From contig MLAK01000035.1 of assembly GCA_001839685.1 (NCBI GenBank), forward strand, positions 72,394 to 136,393: a stretch of 64,000 nucleotides of DNA, written 5' to 3'. Below, in pieces: positions 19,944 through 28,589 of this stretch. Every line of letters starts with the position of its first letter. The stretch's first letter is position 1. Below the pieces are notes generated by a model. That model was not told the DNA's origin, did no database searches, and saw only the letters and a program-made list of their open reading frames with translations. A program made the position numbers and the translations under genes. The DNA comes from Tritrichomonas foetus (taxonomy: Eukaryota; Parabasalia; Tritrichomonadida; Tritrichomonadidae).

Positions 19944-20412
19944 ATAATTAATTGCGAAGAGAATTATATATATTTTTCTTTAGTGATCTAAGATGCTAAC
20001 TTTTTTTGTATCATTATATCTTCATTTCTATTAAACATATATGTATACATGCCAATAATCTTGATTTATCTCACAAAGGAAATGCAAGCATTCAATCATG
20101 ATGTAATTCTCCTATCATGATATCTTTATTATTTGAAATACTATGGGTAATGATAATCTGTGTACAAATTGAGAAGTGTTTATGATGTTTATAGAAAATT
20201 AACATTTTTGACGTGAATATTGAATAATTCCTTGAAGGTAAGAATATATCAAGTTTATTCATAACGTACATGCATCTGATGTTTCTTATGTTCATTTCAT
20301 CTTTCATAATTGAACCATTTATTTCCCGTCTGTCATTGAAACAAACGGGGAATGCATCAAAATCAAAATCAAAACTCATCAAAAAAATAATAACGAAATA
20401 AACCAACTTAAC

Positions 20413-21084
20413 ATGAATTGCAAACACTCTGACTCTAGTGCATCGTTGGATTACATTGCTAGCATCTCGAGTTCCACATCAAGGAAAGAACTTGAGGAAA
20501 AATTGATGTGCGAAAACAATAAAAGAGCAAACGAGCTCCTCACCATGATCAATCGCCTAAACTCAAGTCAATTGGAAGACGATTCGCTATTTGATGAAAT
20601 AGACTCAATGATTGACGATACAGAATTGACAAACTCGCAATGGAAGATGATCACCAAAATGATGGTGAATCAGATTCGCTCTCAAAATGGAAGTTGTAAC
20701 TCATCTCCGCGAGTTCAATCAAGCATTGAACAGATTGAAGAATTTGAGCTCAGAGGCCATCAAATACCACAGAACAAAAAACATAACTTGTGGGAAAAAC
20801 CAAGACCACTTGTCCCATTTGATGTAGGAATGAAGATTCTCAATGGAAAACTTAATGAAAGTGAAATTGGAGAAAAAACGAAAAAAGGCATCCTAATAAT
20901 AGAAAATGATGCCAACAAAATGGCACACAAAAGAATGAATGAAAACTCTGAATATAAAAAACTATTCCGTGAAAAAGAACATTGGAAATACTTAGCACAA
21001 ACACGACTTGTTGAACTTGAGAAAGAAATTAATTTCCGTTATGAATTAGTGTTTGGAGAAACTTCCAAAAAGACTCTTTTATAG
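20413..21084 (+). CDS. Hypothetical protein with helical C-terminus
   Basis: This 223-residue protein is not recognised. It has a Ser-rich N-terminus, a helical stretch about 25-60 (E-L-E-E-K-L-M ... E-L-L-T-M-I-N-R-L), an acidic segment D-D-S-L-F-D-E-I-D-S-M-I-D-D, a central conserved-looking block (L-W-E-K-P-R-P-L-V-P-F-D-V-G-M-K) and a charged C-terminal helix. There is no membrane segment, signal peptide or catalytic motif. The composition is clearly coding-like. The downstream minus-strand ankyrin gene is convergent with it. Confidence 0.7.
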   Translation: MNCKHSDSSASLDYIASISSSTSRKELEEKLMCENNKRANELLTMINRLNSSQLEDDSLFDEIDSMIDDTELTNSQWKMITKMMVNQIRSQNGSCNSSPRVQSSIEQIEEFELRGHQIPQNKKHNLWEKPRPLVPFDVGMKILNGKLNESEIGEKTKKGILIIENDANKMAHKRMNENSEYKKLFREKEHWKYLAQTRLVELEKEINFRYELVFGETSKKTLL

Positions 21085-21408
21085 TTTATTTTAGATAAAT
21101 TTAATCTTCATATGAATAAACATATACTACACAAGTAATTCCTTCTAAAAAAAAATTAAATTTCGCCCAGTTTAAAAAACAAATGCAAATTACTGAATGA
21201 AATAGTTTATTGTCGTAACATCCTATATTATGATCAAGATAAATGTGTTTTTTATCTCTATGTTGGTCCCAGCTTATGACTTTAGCCACTCCAACAACAA
21301 TTCTTATTGTTTAAAAAGAATAAAATAAAAATTTTAAAAATGTTGTTCACCAAATAATTTTAGGAAAAAAAGATAATTTCATGTATTGACGATATGCAAA
21401 CTTTCTTA
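21085..21408. other. Spacer between convergent genes
   Basis: About 320 bp of AT-rich 3' flanking DNA. Nothing further is supported. Confidence 0.55.
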
Positions 21409-23619
21409 TTATTCTGGTTTTTGTGAATCATTCTGTTCTTCATTAGGGTCTTCGGTTGGAGTTTCAGGTTGAGCAACTTCAAGTTATTCACTCTGTTGTT
21501 GTGGAATCTGCGTATCAGGACTTGGTGGCTGATTCTCATCAGTCGCAGGAACTGGTTGCAAATTTCCTTGGCTTGCCTTTTCGTTTTCACCTTCAGGCTG
21601 AGGAATGGAATCATCATTAACAGTATCCGCTTGTGGTGTTTGTTGATCTTCTTCGGGAGTAATATTTATTTGTCCTTGATAAGTTTTAGCCTCAGCTAAT
21701 GTTGGAGGATTTTCATCTTCTACTTGTAGCGCTTCTGGGCTTGGCTGTGATTGTGCTATCTTTTTTCCTGATTCTTGGAATGTTTGAGATTCGTCTGCTG
21801 GTGGATTAGATGTTTCATTATTTTGAGTATCATAATAATCATTTTCTGTAGTATCATATGGAGCTGGTTGTTCATTGATATACTCATCTTCATCATACTC
21901 ATCATCTCTATTAACTTCAATATCTTCATTATCTTCTTCTTCGTAGTCATTTTCAGCGAAAACCATAGCTTTCAATTCTTTAGCATCAAGAAGCATGTCA
22001 CTAAGTCTCTGATAAAGGGCTTTCTTCATATTGCGAAGTTTAATTCGAATATCTCTTTGGAATTGTGCAGTTTCTTTTGATCCGCCCCATGGACGAACAG
22101 CAGATGTCTTCACAAGATTGGCATTATTACGAACATTTTTAGGTGCTGTTGTACGAAGTGTACCCCCTCTCATTGTCATTGTTGCCATTTGTGCATTCTT
22201 TCTTGATTTTTCAGCTTCTGTTAGTTGAGCTGTCTTTTTCGTTGTTTGATAACCACTCATTCTTAACTTTAGGCGTTGGTTGATTCTTTCTTCCATTTGA
22301 TTGATACGATATTCTTCCCAATACTGTGCACGTTTTTGAATTGCTAATGCTGTATTAGGATCAGCCATAAGATTTCCTATGATTTCCATTGTCTTTCTAT
22401 TAGCCATGGTGAATGGACATTTGCCAATTCGATTAGTTTGGGATGGATCACATCCATTTCTGATAAGTTCTTTGATAATTTGATATTTATCTTCTTCATC
22501 TTCTTCGTATGCAGTAGCAAAGTGAAGAGGTGTGTTGCCATTACTATCTGGTTGATCTGGAACGAATCCTTTTTTAAGGAGAGCATGAGCTATTGGATAA
22601 GAGCATTGTTGACATGCAATGTGAAGAAGATCCTGGTTATCTTTGTACTTCTTTGTTAAGTCAGCATTGATTTCCAAAAGCTGATTAAACAATTTGAAAT
22701 CTTTTGACTTAACAGCAAGGAATATTGGATCTTGTCCATTTTTATCAGCAAGGTTAATATTCGGTCTTCCTGCAAGAACAAGATCAATGATATCTTTATT
22801 TCTTGATCGAATTGCAGCAATAATTGGTGTTTCATAAACAATATAAAAAGAACATTTCCATCTGAGTGGTTAATGCTAACTTTGAGATCAATAAGCAATT
22901 TTACACATTTTGGCTGACCTCCGCGAATAGCACAAAGAAGAGGCGAATGAGTTCCTTTTTTATTTGGATTATATTTCGCTTCATAGTCAATAAGAACAGA
23001 TATAACATTAAATTTACCTTTTAGACATGCTAATTCAATTGGTGAATAATTAGAAATAAAAAAACTCCATTATTAATAAAGAAACTTTTTGAGAAAAACA
23101 AAAAACTCTATTTTGAGTATTAAAAAAGAACTTTTGAGTCAATATCTCCGCCAGCCTTGGCAAGAATTTCAACAATATTATAATCACCATTACGTGCTGC
23201 ATAATGGATGGCCATCTCTTGTTAAAAATTGAAAAGCTTCATAAACGAATAGAAAAATTTTTCTATGAGTGATTAAAAAAACGTCATAAAAAATATTAAA
23301 AAACTTTGGCGTCTATTATTGCTCCATTATCGATTAAAAATTGACAAATATCGAGGTGATGATTATTGGCGGCTAAATGAAGAGGAGTTTCTTTGTTCGC
23401 ATTTGCGATATCAATGAAACTTCTCTGTTCATTGTCTATTTCGATAAATTTTTGACATATGTCAAGATATCCGTAGCTGGCGGCATAATGCATCGGTGTG
23501 TTACCGTCAGGATCTTGAGAGTTTAAGGCATCGATTTGGTCATCCAATGGTAGTTTTTCTAAGTATCGATTGATCGCTTCTGTATCTCCGTTCTGTGTAT
23601 ATTGGAAGAATCTTTCCAT
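21409..23619 (-). pseudogene. Ankyrin-repeat protein gene, disrupted (or with unusual introns)
   Basis: The reading starts at ATG 23619 with clear ankyrin repeats (N-T-P-M-H-Y-A-A-S-Y-G, T-P-L-H-L-A-A-N-N-H). It stops after D-A-K, resumes about 88 bp later (A-I-H-Y-A-A-R-N-G), stops after D-S-K, resumes about 80 bp later (S-P-I-E-L-A-C-L-K-G), and then shifts frame across a 20-bp insertion at 22834-22853. From there a 402-codon frame (ATG at 22692, coding-like upstream to 22833) holds further repeats, a basic helical region and an acidic Pro/Gln/Glu-rich tail. An in-frame TAA at 21484-21486 is followed by 24 more codons of the same composition, ending at 21409. Ankyrin proteins are protein-binding scaffolds. 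The inserts lack the splice consensus seen in the kinase gene at 43208-43320, so decay is favoured, but splicing is not excluded. Confidence 0.6.
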
Positions 23620-24207
23620 TTTTTTTGGTAATTATAAACGGCAATTTTTTATGATCAAAAAATTGGAATCATGTGTGATGATGAGAAACTGTGAATGGAA
23701 TCATCAAACTGAACCAAGATTATGAATAAAAAACTTTCTTTTGAATAAAAAAAAAGAAAAAAAAAGATGAAAATAATTTTCGAATAAAAAATCGTTTACT
23801 ATGTCTGAGAATCTTTTAAACTTTGCATGGAATCTTCAGTGGTCAAGCATTATAAAAATTGAACTAATAAGTGAAATGAGATTTTTCATCAATTAGAATA
23901 AAAAAATGAAATGAGATTTATTCAAACAAAAAATGCATAAGCACAGAAAAAACATTATCGAGCAAACATTAAATAATGCTTGGAGAAAATAATGCTTAGA
24001 GGGAAAAAAATTAGCTGATGAATTTTGACATGGTAATTCAATTATTGAATATCATTCAATGTGTTATTAAATTGTGTATCTTTGACTATTTAACTCTTTA
24101 ATTTTAAAAGCAGCAAGCTGGCCAATTTTGTGTAGCAGTTGCAAAGACGAAATTAACGACTGAGTCAAAGAAGAAAAAAACTTTGTGTTCATAAAATTTG
24201 ATTGTCT
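23620..24207. other. AT-rich spacer upstream of the ankyrin gene
   Basis: About 590 bp with several poly-A runs (one near 23738-23764). No gene, RNA or repeat beyond low complexity is supported. Confidence 0.55.
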
Positions 24208-24612
24208 TCATTTTGCGGCGTATTGTTCAAGAGACGTCAAAATATCAGATAATCGGAGAACGTCTGAATACAGCTGGTCAATTTCTTGGAAGCTCTGTGA
24301 CATGAAGTCAACACTTGTCATTAGTTTGTCAAATTGGTCGATTTCTTTTTGTGCGGCGGAATTGAATTTCTCGAGAATTTCTCTGTTTTGGGTTAAAGCC
24401 TGAATTGCAATATCGGACGATTTTTCAACGCAGTTTTTGAGTTCGAGTGAGAGTCGATTTGAAGCAACTGTCAGATTTTTTGCATAATCTTCAATGAAGG
24501 CAAGTGCCTCCAAAAGAAGTGGTTCTCCTTTCTCAGGTGTATTGATATCCGGGATTTCCTGTGTTTCGCGAACAAGATTCCCGATATATCCGGCGGTTCG
24601 ATAGAATGCCAT
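24208..24612 (-). CDS. Small helical (coiled-coil) protein of unknown function
   Basis: The 134-residue protein is predicted to be nearly all helical: about residues 30-75 and 80-130 form amphipathic helices (for example Y-A-K-N-L-T-V-A-S-N-R-L-S-L-E-L and F-D-K-L-M-T-S-V-D-F-M-S-Q-S-F). Size and helix pattern resemble subunits of BLOC-1/BORC or similar small coiled-coil complexes that position lysosomes, but I see no diagnostic motif, so this is only a suggestion. There is no membrane segment. The ATG is the first in frame. Confidence 0.65.
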   Translation of the reverse strand: MAFYRTAGYIGNLVRETQEIPDINTPEKGEPLLLEALAFIEDYAKNLTVASNRLSLELKNCVEKSSDIAIQALTQNREILEKFNSAAQKEIDQFDKLMTSVDFMSQSFQEIDQLYSDVLRLSDILTSLEQYAAK

Positions 24613-25041
24613 GAATCCGAAATTGAATGAACGATAAAAAAATTGTATTTAAATATTGTATGTTTTACAAATAATGACGATCATCCTCAATTTAATCCAT
24701 CAGATTGTCACATCTCATAAAAAAGTGCAGATTTCATATTAGGATATATAAGTGAAGTGAAAATTTTTGTTAATACATATGTTGCCTTTTTGAGATCCAT
24801 TGACCTCTAGTAAAGGAAAGTGTCTTTTTGTCTTACGAAGATCATCCTCGGTATTTTTCAATGATATCGATTTGGCTGGAGGAATTTTGGAACAAAAGTA
24901 TCGAAGTGTTACTTATCGCATATTCAATGGTTATGTCACCTATCAACAGATTTGATGGTTACGATGATTGCATAAACCAATAATGAAATGAAACAAAATA
25001 ATATGATCATAAAAAATTGGAAGAATTGGGGAAAAAAAGCA
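24613..25041. other. Spacer with a short coding-like frame
   Basis: About 430 bp between two minus-strand genes. The only notable content is the plus-strand open frame at 24804-24983, described separately. Confidence 0.5.
24804..24983 (+). pseudogene. Short coding-like open frame, possible remnant
   Basis: Sixty codons from just after a TGA to a TAA have protein-like composition (S-Y-E-D-H-P-R-Y-F-S-M and W-L-E-E-F-W-N-K-S-I-E-V-L-L-I). The first in-frame ATG would leave only about 40 residues. The neighbouring frame is also open for about 40 codons, which lowers confidence. No family is recognised. Confidence 0.25.
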
Positions 25042-26118
25042 TTACATTAATTTACACAATTGCGGTCGCGTTTGCGCCCAAAAATACCCCAAATAATCTG
25101 GCACGTTTTTCAGCATTTGTGGGGCCTTTTCTAGAAAGTCTAATTTCGAGATCTTATTTCCTGCTGCTGCCCAAATAATTATATTTTTGAAAGGTGTTAT
25201 CTCAGATGAACATATTCCTTGTTCACCTGGAGGATTATTAATATAAACATCAGGAACCTCGCACTTTTTCAAATGCTGGAATTCTCTCTTTTCAAGTATG
25301 GAGAAATCCGATAGGTTTCGAAATTCACGTCCAACGAATCTATTTTCTGCACTATTTCTCACATAAATGTATATTTGGTCACCAACCTGAGCCAGTGTTT
25401 CATCGGCATTAATTCCAACTTCACAAGTTACTTCCCAAGTATTCATTACATTGCTTGCAGTGAAATCTTGAACGGCTTTTCTCGACATGAGGATTCCTGA
25501 ATCGATTAAAAGCATTTGAAAGAAATATCGTTGTTCAATGCAACTTCCGGTAATGTAGATGTTATTTCGTGGCATTTTTTTCTTTTTATATTCATCGAAA
25601 AAGCTTTCGAATTTTCCCACATCCATATAGGCCGCATCATTAATAACAAAAAGCCAGGCAGCATTTGACCTTTCTAGGAACATTTTGAAAGAATTTAATA
25701 GAATCCATGATGAAGGATTGATGGCATTATATTTAGACTTCGGTGTGACGATTGTGGAAATGTTGCATTCCGGATTTGTCCAATGAATTCTTGAATAGTA
25801 TTCAATACCATCAACAAACCGTTTTTGTGAGAGTTGATCAACCCATTGCTTTTTCATTATACATTGAAATGGCTGCGCCTTATTTTCTGAATCCAAAATC
25901 ATCACATAAAGAGAATTGGATGTTTCCGGATCAGTTTTTCCATGATATTCTGGATTTTTCCGATAATCATCCCATTCCAATTCTGGCAGAGTATAGATTT
26001 TTGAATTACGGACTCCATTGTTTCCAGTCCACACATTAGTATATGAATAATACATAAATATGCATAATATTAAATAAGCTGAAGAGAAAACGCAAATATA
26101 AATTGGCGCATTCTTCAT
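25042..26118 (-). CDS. Type II membrane protein, degenerate glycosyltransferase (GT31/fringe-like)
   Basis: The 358-residue protein has a single hydrophobic anchor at about residues 6-25 and a luminal-type C-terminal region with scattered cysteines, as in Golgi glycosyltransferases. W-L-F-V-I-N-D-A-A-Y (155-164) aligns with the fringe-family strand that normally carries D-D-D-T-Y, and D-S-G-I-L-M-S-R-K-A-V resembles the downstream acceptor-loop motif ending in S-x-x-A. The metal-binding D-x-D reads N-D-A, so a conventional metal-dependent transfer is doubtful. The family assignment is inferred from layout and short motifs only. It is transcribed divergently from the CYB5D1 gene, with 119 bp between the start codons. 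Confidence 0.6.
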   Translation of the reverse strand: MKNAPIYICVFSSAYLILCIFMYYSYTNVWTGNNGVRNSKIYTLPELEWDDYRKNPEYHGKTDPETSNSLYVMILDSENKAQPFQCIMKKQWVDQLSQKRFVDGIEYYSRIHWTNPECNISTIVTPKSKYNAINPSSWILLNSFKMFLERSNAAWLFVINDAAYMDVGKFESFFDEYKKKKMPRNNIYITGSCIEQRYFFQMLLIDSGILMSRKAVQDFTASNVMNTWEVTCEVGINADETLAQVGDQIYIYVRNSAENRFVGREFRNLSDFSILEKREFQHLKKCEVPDVYINNPPGEQGICSSEITPFKNIIIWAAAGNKISKLDFLEKAPQMLKNVPDYLGYFWAQTRPQLCKLM

Positions 26119-26237
26119 TAGCCACGATATGTGAAGTGAAAAAACTATGTTTCAATTCATAAATAGTCATATTGCAATTACGACATGTTACATAAAAAAA
26201 TCACCCGTTATTTTCCAATTAATTTTATTACTATTTT

Positions 26238-26882
26238 ATGAATACCACTCGCTGGATTCTACCATCAGAAGTTTTAGCACATAACACATCTCAAGATTGC
26301 TGGGTATCTTTTCTGGACCATGTTTGGGACCTCACCACGCTCGTTAAAGATCATGCAAATGATCCAGAATATCAGCCAATCATCAAAGCTGCCGGCACAG
26401 ATATTTCGCATTGGTTTAATCCGAAAACGAAAGATATTCGAACGATTATCGATCCCGACACTGAACTCGTGACTCCTCATCTCGCAGTAACAGAACTTCT
26501 CGATGTCGCAAAAATAGAACCAGATCTTGGTGTTGTTCCACCCCGCAAGCCATGGTGGAAAGACGAATCCAGAATCATCGGCAAATTATCGAAGAATCCT
26601 CGATGGATCAGAATCGTCAATACTTTGACCAAGCTTGAAGATATGATCGAGGTAGCTGGAGAAGAATCTCTTTGGGACATTTTGGCTCGTTTCAAGAAGA
26701 TCAACTCGCACGCAGACTCCTACACCTGGAAGTTTTTGGGCCGCGTTCTCACAATGGAAAAAACCCTCGACCAAAATGGAATAAAGGATGAATCCGCAAA
26801 ATTTGCTCGTCTTAACTTGGATTATGATATGTATATCCCTGCTATCATGATCTACTATAATGATGATTTAACAGTTGCCTAA
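26238..26882 (+). CDS. CYB5D1: Cytochrome b5 domain-containing protein 1 (CYB5D1) homologue
   Basis: The 214-residue protein aligns over its full length with CYB5D1. It has the opening P-S-E-V-L-A-H-N with D-C-W-V-S, the heme-domain segment A-A-G-T-D-I-S-H-W-F-N-P-K-T-K-D-I-R-T, the linker segment P-W-W-K-D-E, and a ubiquitin-like C-terminal half (I-R-I-V-N-T-L-T ... Y-T-W-K ... P-A-I-M-I-Y-Y-N-D-D-L-T). The presumed axial heme histidines are H39 and H58. CYB5D1 is a radial-spoke-associated, redox-sensitive protein of cilia and flagella, so a flagellar role is likely here. The start matches the family's N-terminus and the length is close to the usual size. It is divergent from the gene at 26118. 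Confidence 0.93.
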   Translation: MNTTRWILPSEVLAHNTSQDCWVSFLDHVWDLTTLVKDHANDPEYQPIIKAAGTDISHWFNPKTKDIRTIIDPDTELVTPHLAVTELLDVAKIEPDLGVVPPRKPWWKDESRIIGKLSKNPRWIRIVNTLTKLEDMIEVAGEESLWDILARFKKINSHADSYTWKFLGRVLTMEKTLDQNGIKDESAKFARLNLDYDMYIPAIMIYYNDDLTVA

Positions 26883-27383
26883 AAATGTTCCGTATTTAAA
26901 TTAATATTTTATAAACCTATTTTGGCAGGATCTATTTTCCTATGATTTTTGTTTTTCATCACCTTTAATAAATCAAATCGAAGTTTGTTTAATGCTTTTG
27001 GACGACACAGAAGTTGTTATTTTTGCTCGATGCTTTAATAAATATTTGGAATCTATGGCAGTGATTCTCTGTTTATCTAAATAAAAAACCAAATAAGTTT
27101 CTCTTTTTCATCAACAAAAAGTTATTATTAAAAACTGAAATGTTTGTGCAAGATTTCATTATTATCTACTCTTTTTGAGGAGTTGAAGGTGTTATAAATA
27201 GAATGCCATAGTAAGTATATCTAAATCTATATAATATTATTTACCATAAATATATAACATCACTTACAATGAATATATAACATTACTTCTTAAAAAAAAT
27301 CAAAGTCAAAATGAAATAATATACATTTTATTAACATGATTCATTCCGTAAAAAGAAAGAAAGATAGAAAAGGATAAAAAAAG
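26883..27383. other. Spacer between convergent genes
   Basis: About 500 bp of AT-rich DNA between convergent genes. It contains two short near-copies of ATATAACAT near 27250-27285. No gene is supported. Confidence 0.55.
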
Positions 27384-28268
27384 TTATTCACCATCCAAAT
27401 CAAGATCATCTATATCCAGTACTTGTGCCATTGCAGCATCTGATGGTTCATTTACGTCAATTGGTGACGAGTTGATGCTCATCATTGTTTCAATCACGTT
27501 GTCGAGGTCGCTTGTTGATGTGCACATGAAGCCAATCAAAATTGACGGATTTATAGCCCTAAATCTGATAGTTCTTGGTTTTATAGAAAACAAAGATGAT
27601 TTGTCTTCCACTCTCAGAAGTGCTGGCATCGTTGTGTGAGGATCGAAATAAATGAACTTATCAGAATCTAGACCAGCGATATAATAAGCCGAATTTCTCT
27701 TTCCTGAAACAAATCCCAAAGATCCTTGAATGCAAATCGCTGCATGCAAAAAAGGAATGAATGACAAGTCTAACGAATCTAATCCGAAAAGACCAGGAAC
27801 CAGAAAAATGGCTGGAAATGAAATATCCATTTCACTTTTTGTTATACAAAAGTCGTGACATAAAACGCACCCAAGATGTAACTCACCAAAAATTCTCTGA
27901 ATTGCTGCTGCAGCAATTGACGGTTTTGCCCAGGTGCCTGGCTCTAGACCAAACTCAATTGAATTTTTAACAAGATTATGAATGCTAAATGGAGCCTCTG
28001 GAGTATCAAAAAATAATGATGATGGATCGCAGTCTTGGCCGAAAACGCGGTCGTAGTCTGTTTTATATTGATTGTGTAATCGATAAATAAACTGTCCGAT
28101 GATTCCCTGCGTGCATCTGAAACAACAGCCCCAGCCTTTATCTGATGTAATTTTTGTATTCAATATTGGCGAAAAACATTTGCGGTAACAAAATCTAGGT
28201 ACATGCTCGAACTTCTTTTTGGGATCTGATGCTGATGAAAGTGTTGAGCGGCAACCAACAACTCTCAT
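27384..28268 (-). CDS. ATG4: Atg4 cysteine protease (autophagy)
   Basis: Atg4 trims the C-terminus of Atg8 and releases it from lipid. The catalytic Cys is C48 in S-D-K-G-W-G-C-C-F-R-C (family pattern G-W-G-C-M-L-R). The Asp and His are D209 and H211 in Y-F-D-P-H-T-T, preceded by N-S-A-Y-Y-I-A-G (family N-S-A-H-Y-F-I-G). A conserved E-P-G-T-W-A-K-P-S segment lies between them. I use ATG 28268; the frame continues upstream only to a TTG. The protein would be 294 residues, a little shorter than animal Atg4, with a short acidic C-terminal tail. It shows that at least this part of the Atg8 conjugation machinery is kept. Confidence 0.95.
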   Translation of the reverse strand: MRVVGCRSTLSSASDPKKKFEHVPRFCYRKCFSPILNTKITSDKGWGCCFRCTQGIIGQFIYRLHNQYKTDYDRVFGQDCDPSSLFFDTPEAPFSIHNLVKNSIEFGLEPGTWAKPSIAAAAIQRIFGELHLGCVLCHDFCITKSEMDISFPAIFLVPGLFGLDSLDLSFIPFLHAAICIQGSLGFVSGKRNSAYYIAGLDSDKFIYFDPHTTMPALLRVEDKSSLFSIKPRTIRFRAINPSILIGFMCTSTSDLDNVIETMMSINSSPIDVNEPSDAAMAQVLDIDDLDLDGE

Positions 28269-28589
28269 TGTGATATAAAATTTTCTCAAAATTTTGTTTT
28301 TCAATACAAATTTTGTGAAGATATTTGTTTGTTGATAGCTAAGAAAAAGTTAGATGTCTTTTTTTTCATTAGCGATCATTTTTGTCGGTCTTGTCATTCA
28401 CTTCCCCATTTGATCTGCATTTTTCATTATAGCAGTATAGAAAGCCAGCAATACATGACCATAATTATTTTCATTAAATATGAAACCTCACCCAAAAAAT
28501 AATTAAAATTGTGAAGTAATAAATATGTAGATTTGAAAAATATCTATGTTTGATAAACTTAAATAATAAAAACATTTTATCCAAACAAA
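28269..28589. other. Spacer between two minus-strand genes
   Basis: About 320 bp of AT-rich DNA with no supported gene or RNA. Confidence 0.55.

Larger units (their letters stand above)
18407..20412. other. Long AT-rich spacer with coding-like remnants
   Basis: About 2 kb without a convincing gene. Two minus-strand patches (19130-19312 and 19603-19943) have protein-like open frames and are listed separately; unresolved bases occur at 19658 and 19667. The remainder is stop-rich and AT-rich. An open frame at 20092-20427 overlaps the next gene's start and has skewed composition, so it is not accepted. Confidence 0.55.

Noticed and set aside
20092..20427. 111-residue minus-strand frame
   Set aside because: It overlaps the start of the coding-like gene at 20413, has skewed hydrophobic composition and no motif.
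22656..22898. Separate 80-residue protein on the minus strand
   Set aside because: It reads an ankyrin segment and then continues out of frame after the 20-bp insertion, so it is part of the disrupted ankyrin gene.
24613..25041. Possible tRNA or small RNA gene in the spacer
   Set aside because: I looked for cloverleaf arms and internal promoter boxes and saw none convincing; the same applies to the other spacers of the window.
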